Source: Paenibacillaceae bacterium
Lineage (GTDB): Bacteria; Bacillota; Bacilli; Paenibacillales; YIM-B00363
Assembly (NCBI GenBank): GCA_018969805.1
Contig: JAGWXQ010000093.1
Coordinates: 1-6,238 of the forward strand
DNA length: 6,238 nucleotides
Reading direction: 5' to 3'
Shown here: piece by piece, positions 1 to 5,688 of the stretch
Numbering within the stretch: the first letter of the stretch is position 1
Layout: each line of letters starts with the position of its first letter
The notes under the pieces: model-generated
Database searches by the model: none
Seen by the model: only the letters and a program-made list of their open reading frames with translations
What the model was told of the DNA's origin: nothing
Made by a program: the position numbers and the translations under genes

Positions 1-173
1 TCTTGTTGCCGCAATATCGCCAAGAAGGAAAAAGTCAGCTCGTCATTGGCATCGGATGTACTGGCGGGAAGCATCGTTCGGTCGCAATTGCGGCGCACAT
101 CGGGAAACTGTTTTTGGGTTCAGAGACCGAAGCGGTACACGTGCGCCACCGGGACATCGAACGCGACAAGTAA
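1..173 (+). CDS. rapZ: RapZ/YvcJ family nucleotide-binding protein, C-terminal fragment
   Basis: The first complete codon is at base 3 and the stop is TAA at 171-173, leaving 56 residues of the C-terminus; the rest lies left of the window. The fragment reads LLPQYRQEGKSQLVIGIGC and continues into TGGKHRSV, then ends HVRHRDIERDK. The GCTGG-x-HRSV block is the hallmark of the C-terminal domain of the RapZ/YvcJ family. In Enterobacteria this domain binds small RNA and a glucosamine-6-phosphate precursor; in Bacillus YvcJ is a nucleotide-hydrolysing protein linked to competence and encoded with WhiA and Crh. Here whiA starts 16 bases after the stop, so the two are almost certainly co-transcribed. 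The yvcK gene that normally separates them is not present. Identity is secure for a C-terminal fragment; whether the N-terminal P-loop is intact cannot be seen. Confidence 0.93.
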   Translation, partial: LLPQYRQEGKSQLVIGIGCTGGKHRSVAIAAHIGKLFLGSETEAVHVRHRDIERDK

Positions 174-189
174 TTGTGGAGGAGACGGG

Positions 190-1083
190 ATGACGTACAC
201 CGCACAGACAAAAAGTGAGCTTGTACGCACCTACGCAGCCCCATGCTGCCAGCGCGCGGAACTGTTTGCATTTGTACGCATCAATGGGGTTTATACAGGG
301 TCGGAATTGACGCTGCGCACAGAGCATGCAGCCGTTGCGCGGCGCGTATTTTCCCTTATTCGACACGTCGGACGTGTAGAACCGACAGTGCATGTGGCGA
401 AAAAATTACGGCTTAAGAAAAACAACGTGTACTACATTCGGCTGGGATCTGTTGCGGCACTGGAACAAAAGGTTATTTGGGGATGGAATCCACTAAACGA
501 TGGCGCGTCGTGTTGCCAGCGCGCGTATGTGCGCGGTGCTTTTTTGGCAGGGGGCTCGCTCAACAAACCGGAACGGCTCGCCAATCACTTGGAAATCGCG
601 TGCACACACGAAGAAACGTGTGCACTGCTGTGCGCGATGCTCATAAAGTGCTCGATTCACGTGCGCATGCTCGTGCGCAAAAAGCAATTCGTGCTGTACG
701 TAAAAGAGAGCGAAAAAATTAGTGCGGTGCTCGTCACGATGGGTGCGCATCAAGCGATGCTGCAGTTTGAGGACGTGCGCATCGTACGCGCGTTGCGCAA
801 TGCGGCCAATCGTGCGGTCAATTGTGAGACGGCCAATGTCAATAAATCAATCGCAGCATCTTTGCGGCAAGTGGAGAACATTGCCTTTTTGGCGCGTACG
901 ATCGGGTTGGATGCGTTGCCTGGCAAATTGCGTGATGTTGCGCGATTGCGCTTGGCACATCCTGAAGAAAATTACCAAGAGCTGTGTGAGATGATGAACG
1001 GGACGATTTCCAAAAGCGGGATGAGTCATCGGCTCCGCAAATTGGATGCGCTCGCAGACGATGTGCGTGCACGTATGCCGTGA
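190..1083 (+). CDS. whiA: WhiA, DNA-binding regulator with LAGLIDADG-like and HTH domains
   Basis: This 297-residue protein is somewhat shorter than B. subtilis WhiA (about 316), mainly at the C-terminus. The N-terminal region (about 1-90) has the family's SELVRTY and CCQRAEL segments and the KKLRLKKNNVYYIRL block (71-85). A degenerate LAGLIDADG homing-endonuclease fold carries RAYVRGAFLAGGSLN (111-125), with no sign of nuclease activity expected. FEDVRIVRALRNAANR (193-208) and VNCETANVNKSI (210-221) lead into a C-terminal helix-turn-helix (about 222-286) with TISKSGMSHRLRKLD. In actinomycetes WhiA activates sporulation division genes; in Bacillus it affects cell division and chromosome segregation while bound to the nucleoid. 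The ATG at 190 is chosen because GGAGGAG lies just upstream and the homology begins here; the open frame runs further upstream only as a shadow of rapZ. It sits between rapZ and a crh-like gene, as in other Firmicutes. Confidence 0.96.
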   Translation: MTYTAQTKSELVRTYAAPCCQRAELFAFVRINGVYTGSELTLRTEHAAVARRVFSLIRHVGRVEPTVHVAKKLRLKKNNVYYIRLGSVAALEQKVIWGWNPLNDGASCCQRAYVRGAFLAGGSLNKPERLANHLEIACTHEETCALLCAMLIKCSIHVRMLVRKKQFVLYVKESEKISAVLVTMGAHQAMLQFEDVRIVRALRNAANRAVNCETANVNKSIAASLRQVENIAFLARTIGLDALPGKLRDVARLRLAHPEENYQELCEMMNGTISKSGMSHRLRKLDALADDVRARMP

Positions 1084-1088
1084 ACGTA

Positions 1089-1097
1089 TGGTATACT
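1089..1097 (+). promoter_or_regulatory. possible extended -10 promoter for the HPr/Crh gene
   Basis: TGGTATACT matches an extended -10 element (TG-n-TATAAT-like, five of six bases in the hexamer). It begins six bases after the whiA stop. I see no good -35 hexamer at 16-18 bases upstream, so it would depend on the extended TG. The predicted start near 1104 would give a leader of under 20 bases, with the AAAAGGGG ribosome binding site (1105-1112) at its very beginning. That is tight and lowers confidence. Confidence 0.35.
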
Positions 1098-1122
1098 ATG
1101 GAGAAAAAGGGGTTGTGTAACG

Positions 1123-1389
1123 ATGCAACAACAATCGGTCGTCGTACAATTGCGCACAGGGCTGCATGCAAGACCCGCAGCGATGTTTGTGCAAACTGCA
1201 AACAAATATGCAGCGGAAGTGTTTGTAGAGAAGACGGGCATGACTGTCAATGCGAAAAGCATCATGGGCATTATGAGCTTGGCGATCAACAGTGGCTCCA
1301 CGATTACGATTCAAGCCAAAGGGACCGACGCGGCAGATGCGATTCGTGCGCTCGTGGCATTTGTGAGCAAAGACGAACTCGAGAGCTAG
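1123..1389 (+). CDS. crh: HPr-family phosphocarrier protein, Crh-like
   Basis: This 88-residue protein is a complete HPr fold, close to the usual 85-88 residues. It carries RTGLHARPAA (11-20) with the phosphorylatable His15 and Arg17, and NAKSIMGIMSL (43-53) with regulatory Ser46, the target of HPr kinase/phosphorylase. Its position directly after whiA is that of crh in Bacillus. Several stretches also look like Crh rather than HPr from memory: the QQ start, LRTGL, AAMFVQ-AN, VFVEK and VNAKSIMG. B. subtilis Crh has Gln15 and cannot take phosphate from Enzyme I; this protein has His15. It could therefore act as a PTS phosphocarrier as well as a Ser46-phosphorylated corepressor of CcpA. No ptsI follows it, which argues against the ordinary ptsHI operon. 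The ATG is preceded by AAAAGGGG at 1105-1112. The symbol crh reflects position; ptsH would be a defensible alternative. Confidence 0.88.
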   Translation: MQQQSVVVQLRTGLHARPAAMFVQTANKYAAEVFVEKTGMTVNAKSIMGIMSLAINSGSTITIQAKGTDAADAIRALVAFVSKDELES

Positions 1390-1426
1390 TGCGCAATACG
1401 GACGTGCATCGAAAAGAGGGGACGTC

Positions 1427-2206
1427 GTGATCGTCACTACACAGCAACAAATAGACCACTTGCGTGCAGCCGGCGTTGCGGTAGCTGCGGCGCGTGAGGC
1501 GATGCTCGATGCGGTGCAGCCGGGTGTTGCGACGCGCGAATTGGACGCGATCGGACGCAGCGTATTGCTTGCCCATGGGGCCGTGTCGGCACCGGAATCG
1601 CTGTATCGGTTTCCGGGTGCGACGTGCATTAGCGTACTGCCTTGTGTCGCCCACGGCATACCGGATGAGCGCGTACTCCAACGAGGAGATGTCGTTAATA
1701 TTGACGTTTCTGCAAGTGTGGATGGGTTTTTTTCGGATACGGGTGCGACGATGGTCGTAGGGTTTGGGAAGAAGGCGCATCAAGATGCGCATCTCGCCCG
1801 TACGCACCCGGCGATGGCGACGATCGCAGTTGCAGAACAAGCGTTGGCCCATGCACTCCAAACGGTACGTGCAGGAATGAAACTGCGTTCCCTTGGTCGG
1901 TCAATTGAGCAGTTTGCCAATCGCCACGGACATGAAGTCATTCACAACCTCACAGGGCACGGGGTTGGGTTGTCGTTGCATGAAGAGCCAGAAAATGTAT
2001 TTAATCACTATGCACCTGGGGAACATCGCACGTTGCACAAAGGCATCGTCATTGCGATCGAACCGTTTGTGTCCTCGCGGGAAATGATCGTGCACAATGC
2101 GGCAGATGGATGGGGGTTGCACGTGTTGCATGCGGATACGGTGGTCGCTCAATTTGAACATACGGTCGTCGTCATGGACGGTGCACCGATTGTTCTGACT
2201 GCATAG
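1427..2206 (+). CDS. map: Methionine aminopeptidase, type I (YflG/MapB-like)
   Basis: The 259-residue pita-bread metallopeptidase removes the initiator methionine from nascent proteins in the cytoplasm. All expected metal ligands are visible: Asp93 (NIDVS), Asp104 (FSDTG), His178 (TGHGVG), Glu212 (IEPFV) and Glu244 (QFEHT). The substrate-side His76 (VAHGIP) and His185 (SLHEEP) are also present. The segment HGAVSAPES through FPGATCISV and VAHGIP resembles B. subtilis YflG (MapB) more than the ribosomal-operon MapA. Start is GTG at 1427, seven or so bases after GAGGGG (1416-1420 region); no nearer ATG fits the homology. It begins 37 bases after the HPr gene and ends 47 bases before sigG, and is an unusual neighbour for both. 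It need not be the only map in the genome, as many Bacilli carry two; another copy near secY-infA would be typical. Confidence 0.94.
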   Translation: MIVTTQQQIDHLRAAGVAVAAAREAMLDAVQPGVATRELDAIGRSVLLAHGAVSAPESLYRFPGATCISVLPCVAHGIPDERVLQRGDVVNIDVSASVDGFFSDTGATMVVGFGKKAHQDAHLARTHPAMATIAVAEQALAHALQTVRAGMKLRSLGRSIEQFANRHGHEVIHNLTGHGVGLSLHEEPENVFNHYAPGEHRTLHKGIVIAIEPFVSSREMIVHNAADGWGLHVLHADTVVAQFEHTVVVMDGAPIVLTA

Positions 2207-2234
2207 CATATTTACGCACTTTGCGGACATACTT
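2206..2234 (+). promoter_or_regulatory. candidate forespore (sigma-F/sigma-G type) promoter for sigG
   Basis: GCATA at 2206-2210 matches the forespore -35 pattern G-H-A-T-R. GGACATACTT at 2225-2234 matches the sigma-F -10 pattern GgnrAnAnTw at all but one specified position. From GCATA to the CAT core is 17 bases, close to the expected 18. In B. subtilis sigG is transcribed by sigma-F and then autoregulated by sigma-G, so the assignment makes sense. The doubt is that a start about six bases after the -10 would fall at about 2240, right at the ribosome binding site, leaving only about 14 leader bases. The -10 also overlaps an inverted repeat, which may be the real signal. Confidence 0.4.
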
Positions 2235-2240
2235 GTCCGT
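2223..2240 (+). promoter_or_regulatory. hairpin abutting the sigG ribosome binding site
   Basis: CGGACA at 2224-2229, loop TACT, and TGTCCG at 2234-2239 form a perfect six-base-pair stem, extendable by one G-U pair (2223/2240). The next base starts the GGAGGT ribosome binding site (2241-2246) of sigG. There is no T-run after it, so it is not an intrinsic terminator. In transcripts reading through from map, it would sit against the ribosome binding site and could damp SigG translation. The B. subtilis sigG leader is also reported to fold into a hairpin that lowers translation. Confidence 0.5.
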
Positions 2241-2253
2241 GGAGGTGTGTGCT

Positions 2254-3048
2254 GTGGCGACGAAGCGTATGAAAGTCGAGATTTGTGGGCTAGACACCGC
2301 GACGTTGCCACTGCTCTCCGCTGCGGATATGCGCGCGTGTTTCGTACGGTTGCAGCAACAAGGCGATCGAGAAGCGCGTGAGACGCTCGTACACGGCAAT
2401 TTGCGGCTCGTGCTCAGCATTTTGCAGCGATTTCAGTCGCGGGCAGACAGTGGGGACGATTTGTTTCAAGTCGGATGCATGGGCTTGCTCAAAGCGATCG
2501 ACAACTTTGATCTCTCACACAATGTGCGTTTTTCAACGTACGCGGTTCCGATGATCATCGGGGAAATACGCAGATATTTGCGCGACAACAACCCACTTCG
2601 CGTATCGCGGAGTGTCCGCGATTTGGCATATAAAGTGCTGCACGTACGTGAGGCGTGGCACAATGAACATGGGTGCGAACCGACGTTGCAGCACATCGCG
2701 GACGTACTGCACGTCGCACGTGAAGACGTTGCGTATGCGCTGGAGGCGATCCAAGATCCGGTGTCGCTTTTTGAGCCGGTGTATCGCGAAGGTGGCGATC
2801 CGATGGTTGTGCTCGATCAAATTGGGGATGATGAACAAGGGCAATCGTCGTGGATCGATGCGATTGCATTGCGGCAGGCGTTGAATCGGCTCGGTTCGCG
2901 CGAGCAAAAAATTGTGACGCTTCGGTTTTACGAAGGGAAGACGCAGATGGAAGTTGCCGTCGAGCTTGGCATATCACAAGCACAGGTGTCGCGATTGGAA
3001 AAATCAGCGATGCATCATATGCGCAAGCACGTCGAACACAAGGAATAG
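2254..3048 (+). CDS. sigG: RNA polymerase sporulation sigma factor SigG
   Basis: This 264-residue protein (B. subtilis 260) is the late forespore sigma factor, which directs genes for spore DNA protection and germination. The N-terminal KVEICGLDT (7-15) is the SigG signature that separates it from SigF. Region 2 (about 42-112) contains GNLRLVLS, DDLFQVGCMGLLKAIDNFD and FSTYAVPMIIGEIRRYLRD. Region 3 follows with RVSRSVRDLAYK (116-127), and IQDPVSLFEPVY (166-177) is also typical. Region 4 (about 206-258) has the helix-turn-helix TQMEVAVELGISQAQVSRLE (230-249). GTG at 2254 is chosen because GGAGGT (2241-2246) lies seven bases upstream and it gives the family length; the frame is open back to 2221, but that extension has no homology. 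In B. subtilis spoIIGA and sigE precede sigG; here map does. Downstream ylmC follows after 68 bases, as expected apart from the missing ylmA. Confidence 0.97.
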   Translation: MATKRMKVEICGLDTATLPLLSAADMRACFVRLQQQGDREARETLVHGNLRLVLSILQRFQSRADSGDDLFQVGCMGLLKAIDNFDLSHNVRFSTYAVPMIIGEIRRYLRDNNPLRVSRSVRDLAYKVLHVREAWHNEHGCEPTLQHIADVLHVAREDVAYALEAIQDPVSLFEPVYREGGDPMVVLDQIGDDEQGQSSWIDAIALRQALNRLGSREQKIVTLRFYEGKTQMEVAVELGISQAQVSRLEKSAMHHMRKHVEHKE

Positions 3049-3065
3049 CGCGAGTGGCATTTGTG

Positions 3066-3102
3066 CGCCCAGTCTCATATGCTCTTACGAATGGACTGGG
3101 CG
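3066..3102 (+). promoter_or_regulatory. nine-base-pair inverted repeat before ylmC
   Basis: CGCCCAGTC at 3066-3074 is the exact reverse complement of GACTGGGCG at 3094-3102, separated by 19 bases. The right arm runs straight into the GAGGAG ribosome binding site (3102-3107). No T-run follows, so this is not a usual intrinsic terminator. It may be an RNA element that exposes or masks the ribosome binding site, or an operator. The loop includes CATATGCT (3076-3083), which fits the CATAnnnT core of mother-cell sigma-E/sigma-K -10 elements, but the -35 candidate (GCATTT at 3057) is too close, so I do not call a promoter. Confidence 0.5.
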
Positions 3103-3116
3103 AGGAGTGTCATCGT

Positions 3117-3383
3117 ATGAAGCTTTCGGATATGCAAACGAAAGACGTGATCAACGTCGTAGACGGGCATCGACTGGGGTTCATTCGGGATGTGTTGTTT
3201 GACGGCGCATCGGGGCGCATTGAAGCGATCGTCTTGCCGCCGGAAGGGCGGTTTTTTGGGCTATTTGGCGGTGGGGAAGAAGTTGTCGTTCCGTGGGCGC
3301 ACGTCGTTACCGTCGGACGCGATGTCATTCTCGTCAAAATTGTTCCTGTGGGAAAAACGAAGAAGTGGCGTGTCGATAGTTGA
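3117..3383 (+). CDS. ylmC: YlmC/YmxH family PRC-barrel sporulation protein
   Basis: This 88-residue protein belongs to the small single-domain PRC-barrel family annotated as YlmC/YmxH sporulation protein. It opens with MKLSDMQTKDVINVVDG (1-17), continues with LGFIRDVLFD (20-29), and has the family's PPEGRFFGLFGGGEEVVVPW (41-60), followed by the closing strands VVTVGRDVILVKI (63-75). No signal peptide or membrane segment is seen. The molecular role is unknown; the PRC barrel usually mediates protein or RNA contacts. The ATG at 3117 is used because GAGGAG lies nine bases upstream and the family begins at this MKLSD; the frame runs open well upstream only as a shadow of sigG. It sits after sigG, as in other spore formers, which suggests a sporulation role. 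The stop codon TGA overlaps the -35 element of the next promoter. YlmC and YmxH cannot be told apart by sequence alone here; position favours YlmC. Confidence 0.9.
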   Translation: MKLSDMQTKDVINVVDGHRLGFIRDVLFDGASGRIEAIVLPPEGRFFGLFGGGEEVVVPWAHVVTVGRDVILVKIVPVGKTKKWRVDS

Positions 3384-3408
3384 AACATTGGTCGTTGCAC
3401 GGTATGAT
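3380..3408 (+). promoter_or_regulatory. sigma-A type promoter for ylmE-sepF operon
   Basis: TTGAAA at 3380-3385 and TATGAT at 3403-3408 are separated by exactly 17 bases, each matching its consensus hexamer at five of six positions. The -35 overlaps the stop codon of ylmC. A start near 3415 would give a leader of about 25 bases including AGGAGGAG (3421-3428). This probably supplies vegetative expression of ylmE, sepF, ylmG, ylmH, divIVA and perhaps ileS, independent of sporulation transcription of sigG and ylmC. Confidence 0.72.
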
Positions 3409-3438
3409 AGACAGAGCGACAGGAGGAGACGCGGATCG

Positions 3439-4149
3439 ATGAGGGAGACTGCCCCTGATGGAGGGATGGCCACCGATGCACGCATCGCGGCCGTTGAGCG
3501 GCGCATTCAGTCGGCGTGCGCGCAAGCGGGGCGATCGCGTGGCGACGTGCGGCTGATCGCCGTGACGAAAGCAGTGACACAGCAGCGTCTGGAGACGTTG
3601 TATGCTTCAGGACTGGAGCATTTTGGTGAAAATCGGTGGCAGTCGCTTGCGCACAAGTGGACGTTGTTCCCTCATGCAACATGGCATTTTATCGGGCACA
3701 TCCAGAAAAACAAAGTACAGCGCATCGTGCAGGCGTGTACGATGTTGCACGCAATCGACCGCGCATCGATTGCCACGCACGTCAACGATGCCGCGCGGGC
3801 GTGTGGAAAGACGATCGACGTGTGCATCCAAGTCAACATCGCCGAGCAACCGCAAAAGTTTGGTGTCGCCCCATCTGAGGCGTTTGATTTGGTGCGCCAT
3901 ACGAATGCGCTCATGCACATGCGTGTCGTCGGACTGATGACGATGGCACCGCATACCGAGGACACCGCGCGCATTGCGGACGTATTTCGGGCGTTGCGGA
4001 TGATGCAAGAGGAGATGAATGCGCAGGGTGCGTATCGTACGCCATTGACTGAGTTGTCGATGGGCATGTCCGACGACGTCGAGATCGCGATTCGTGAAGG
4101 TGCGACGATGGTACGTATCGGCAGTGCGCTTGGTTGTGACGATGTGTAG
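3439..4149 (+). CDS. ylmE: YggS/YlmE family pyridoxal phosphate homeostasis protein
   Basis: This 236-residue single-domain TIM-barrel protein binds pyridoxal 5'-phosphate and buffers its level, with effects on amino acid and keto acid pools; no catalytic reaction is firmly established for the family. Visible motifs are VRLIAVTKAVT (37-47) with the Schiff-base Lys44, FGEN (62-65), WHFIGHIQKNK (82-92), HAIDR (104-108), VGLMTMAP (164-171), LSMGMSDD (206-213) and MVRIGSAL (224-231). The phosphate-binding SMGMS and R-I-G segments are intact. The start at ATG 3439 follows AGGAGGAG at 3421-3428. An in-frame ATG at 3466 has a GAGGG directly touching it, which is too close to serve, although starting there would remove only a nonconserved nine-residue extension. 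In B. subtilis ylmD separates ylmC from ylmE; here there is only a 55-base gap. It is followed 21 bases later by sepF. Confidence 0.93.
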   Translation: MRETAPDGGMATDARIAAVERRIQSACAQAGRSRGDVRLIAVTKAVTQQRLETLYASGLEHFGENRWQSLAHKWTLFPHATWHFIGHIQKNKVQRIVQACTMLHAIDRASIATHVNDAARACGKTIDVCIQVNIAEQPQKFGVAPSEAFDLVRHTNALMHMRVVGLMTMAPHTEDTARIADVFRALRMMQEEMNAQGAYRTPLTELSMGMSDDVEIAIREGATMVRIGSALGCDDV

Positions 4150-4170
4150 CGATGCAAAGGAGGAAATCGC

Positions 4171-4572
4171 GTGATGATGCAGCGATTGATGGGTTTTTTT
4201 GGCATCCACGATGAGGAGCGAGAGGAGTATGTACCGATGCGTCAAGACGAAGATGAAGTTGAGCCACGGAAGCATCGGGCAAACGTTGTGGCGTTGCATG
4301 CGCATAAGTCGTCCAAGCTCGTCTTGTGTGAGCCGCGCGCGTATGAAGAATGCCAACAAATGGCAGAGTATTTGCGGTCCCGTCGTGTCATTGTCGTAAA
4401 CTTGCATCGTGTACGACCGGAACATGCGTTGCGCATCGTCGATTTTTTGAGTGGCACGGTGTATGCGCTCAATGGGGGCATTTCGAAAGTCGGTGCGGAC
4501 ATATTTGTATGTACGCCAGAGTCCATCGAAATTCAAGGCGCAATTAGTGAATTGTTGGCAAGCGAAGCGTAG
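4171..4572 (+). CDS. sepF: SepF, cell division protein
   Basis: This 133-residue protein (B. subtilis about 152) is the FtsZ-binding membrane anchor that forms arcs or rings at the division septum. Residues 1-12 form the short amphipathic membrane-targeting helix (MQRLMGFFGI), followed by an acidic, low-conservation linker (14-35). The SepF core (about 37-120) has NVVALHAHKSSKLVLCEPRAY, VIVVNLHRV (73-81), HALRIVDFLSGTVYALNGGI (85-104) and VGADIFVCTP (107-116). The shorter length is due to the linker. AAAGGAGG (4156-4163) is seven bases from GTG 4171 and ten from ATG 4174; both are possible and change the protein by one residue. It lies between ylmE and ylmG, in the conserved ylm order. Confidence 0.95.
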   Translation: MMMQRLMGFFGIHDEEREEYVPMRQDEDEVEPRKHRANVVALHAHKSSKLVLCEPRAYEECQQMAEYLRSRRVIVVNLHRVRPEHALRIVDFLSGTVYALNGGISKVGADIFVCTPESIEIQGAISELLASEA

Positions 4573-4592
4573 AAGTGTGTCAACTCAGCGAT

Positions 4593-4606
4593 GAGGGGGT
4601 CTTCAT
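4593..4606 (+). promoter_or_regulatory. ribosome binding site deciding the ylmG TTG start
   Basis: GAGGGGG at 4593-4599 is seven bases from TTG 4607. The first in-frame ATG (4625) would have no ribosome binding site at a workable distance and would cut into the first membrane segment, so TTG is preferred. Confidence 0.65.
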
Positions 4607-4876
4607 TTGCAAAACCAGCTCATAATGCTCGTAGAACTGGCGTACAACATTTATTTTTTCATGATCATCGTGTATATTTTGCTTTCGTGGTTGCCCAATG
4701 CGCAATCCAGTGCGATCGGACAATGGATCGCCAAGCTTGTCGAGCCGTATTTATCAATTTTTCGACGTTTCATTCCACCGATTGGTGGCGTGATCGACTT
4801 ATCGCCAATCGTTGCCATTTTTTGTTTGTATTTGATCAAAAGTGGTTTGTATTCGGTCATCGGGTTTTTATGGTGA
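4607..4876 (+). CDS. ylmG: YlmG/YggT family membrane protein
   Basis: This 89-residue protein has two predicted membrane segments, about 5-29 and 65-87. Between them is the family signature EPYLSIFRRFIPPIGGVIDLSP (46-67), with the invariant Pro-Pro, Gly-Gly, Asp and Ser-Pro residues. YggT/YlmG proteins are small inner-membrane proteins of the division gene cluster. Chloroplast relatives affect nucleoid distribution, and the bacterial role is not well defined. Length matches B. subtilis YlmG (about 90). Start is TTG at 4607. It lies 34 bases after sepF and 18 before ylmH, and its genetic linkage suggests a part in septum or envelope assembly. Confidence 0.93.
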   Translation: MQNQLIMLVELAYNIYFFMIIVYILLSWLPNAQSSAIGQWIAKLVEPYLSIFRRFIPPIGGVIDLSPIVAIFCLYLIKSGLYSVIGFLW

Positions 4877-4894
4877 CGAGGGCGGGATAAAGCG

Positions 4895-5656
4895 ATGCGA
4901 CAAGGGGATGCCCAATGGCGGTTGCAGTGGGAGCGCATTGTCAGCGATACGGATGCGTTGCACCGACCGCGCGTAAGTGATTTTCTGGATCCGGCCCAAC
5001 AAACCGTTCTTTCAGGATTGCTTGCGCACCATCCGCACATTTTTGTGCGTGCAGACGGTGGATATGCGCACGCAGAGCGCAAGCGGATCGCACTCTGTGT
5101 GCACGAGGATGCGTTGACCGATGACGTGTGCGCGTTGTCGCTCGTCGTCGTTCGTCCCGAAGATGGACAGGCGCGCGCGGCACTCGATCACGGCGACTAT
5201 CTCGGTGCCGTCTTGGCACTCGGTGTGAAGCGTGAGAAAGTGGGAGACATCATCGTAGAGCGCGATCATGCGTACGTCGTATCTGTGCGGGACATCGGGA
5301 TGTTGATCGCACAGGAGCTGCGGCAAGTTGGTGCGGTGGCGGTACGTGTTGCACCGTGTGCGTGGTCGTGTATCGCCGATGCACAGACGACCGTACAGCC
5401 GATGACGTGTACGGTCGCTTCGATGCGGCTTGATGTCATTGTTGGCGAAGTGTACCATTTGTCGCGTGCGCGGGTAAATGTGCCGATTAAGTCTGGAAAA
5501 TGCAAACTCAATTGGAAGCCAGAATACAGTCCTTCCGCACTTGTACGTGTCGGCGATACGATTTCGTTGCAAGGATTCGGACGGTTTCGTGTCGTGGAAC
5601 AGATGGGGCTGACGCGATCGGGGCGCATTCGCTTGACGGTCGAAAAATTCGGATGA
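4895..5656 (+). CDS. ylmH: YlmH, S4-domain RNA-binding protein
   Basis: This 253-residue protein (B. subtilis 257) has the YlmH layout. The N-terminal half includes VSDFLDPAQQTVLSGLL (27-43), and the middle has DHGDYLGAVLALGVKREKVG (98-117), the family hallmark, followed by DIIVERDHAYVV. A C-terminal S4 RNA-binding domain occupies about 175-235, with VASMRLDVIVGEVYHLSRAR, KCKLNWKP and VGDTISLQGFGRFRV. YlmH binds the ribosome with peptidyl-tRNA and can support ribosome-associated quality control in B. subtilis, where it overlaps in function with the S4 protein RqcP. The start is ATG 4895, with GAGGGCGGG (4878-4886) upstream. It sits 18 bases after ylmG and 32 before divIVA. No catalytic motif is evident. 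Confidence 0.93.
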   Translation: MRQGDAQWRLQWERIVSDTDALHRPRVSDFLDPAQQTVLSGLLAHHPHIFVRADGGYAHAERKRIALCVHEDALTDDVCALSLVVVRPEDGQARAALDHGDYLGAVLALGVKREKVGDIIVERDHAYVVSVRDIGMLIAQELRQVGAVAVRVAPCAWSCIADAQTTVQPMTCTVASMRLDVIVGEVYHLSRARVNVPIKSGKCKLNWKPEYSPSALVRVGDTISLQGFGRFRVVEQMGLTRSGRIRLTVEKFG

Positions 5657-5688
5657 TCGCTGCAGGCACAACGGGGAGGAACACGATC

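Noticed and set aside
116..125. WhiA LAGLIDADG-like segment read as an active homing endonuclease or mobile intron remnant
   Set aside because: The degenerate LAGG motif is normal for WhiA, whose homing-endonuclease fold is non-catalytic; nothing nearby suggests an intron or intein. Positions given here are residues 116-125 of WhiA (about bases 535-564).
46..189. Upstream extension of the whiA reading frame
   Set aside because: It overlaps the rapZ C-terminus in another frame, has no WhiA homology, and the ribosome binding site GGAGGAG favours ATG 190.
1096..1861. Overlapping minus-strand open frames of about 185 codons opposite the HPr and map genes
   Set aside because: Composition is low in typical core residues and there is no family resemblance or plausible ribosome binding site; the plus-strand genes are certain.
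2224..2239. Intrinsic terminator between map and sigG
   Set aside because: The stem is short and is followed by the ribosome binding site rather than a T-run.
2221..2253. Earlier TTG start for SigG
   Set aside because: It would add 11 nonconserved residues and bury the hairpin and GGAGGT within the coding region; GTG 2254 has correct spacing and gives the family length.
3607..4536. Long minus-strand open frame of 309 codons across ylmE and sepF
   Set aside because: It is rich in His, Arg and Cys, has no recognisable motif, and lies opposite two clearly conserved genes; it is a shadow caused by the codon bias of this genome.
4591..4890. Plus-strand 99-codon frame overlapping ylmG with an ATG start
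   Set aside because: Its translation lacks membrane segments and family motifs; the TTG-started frame gives a textbook YlmG.
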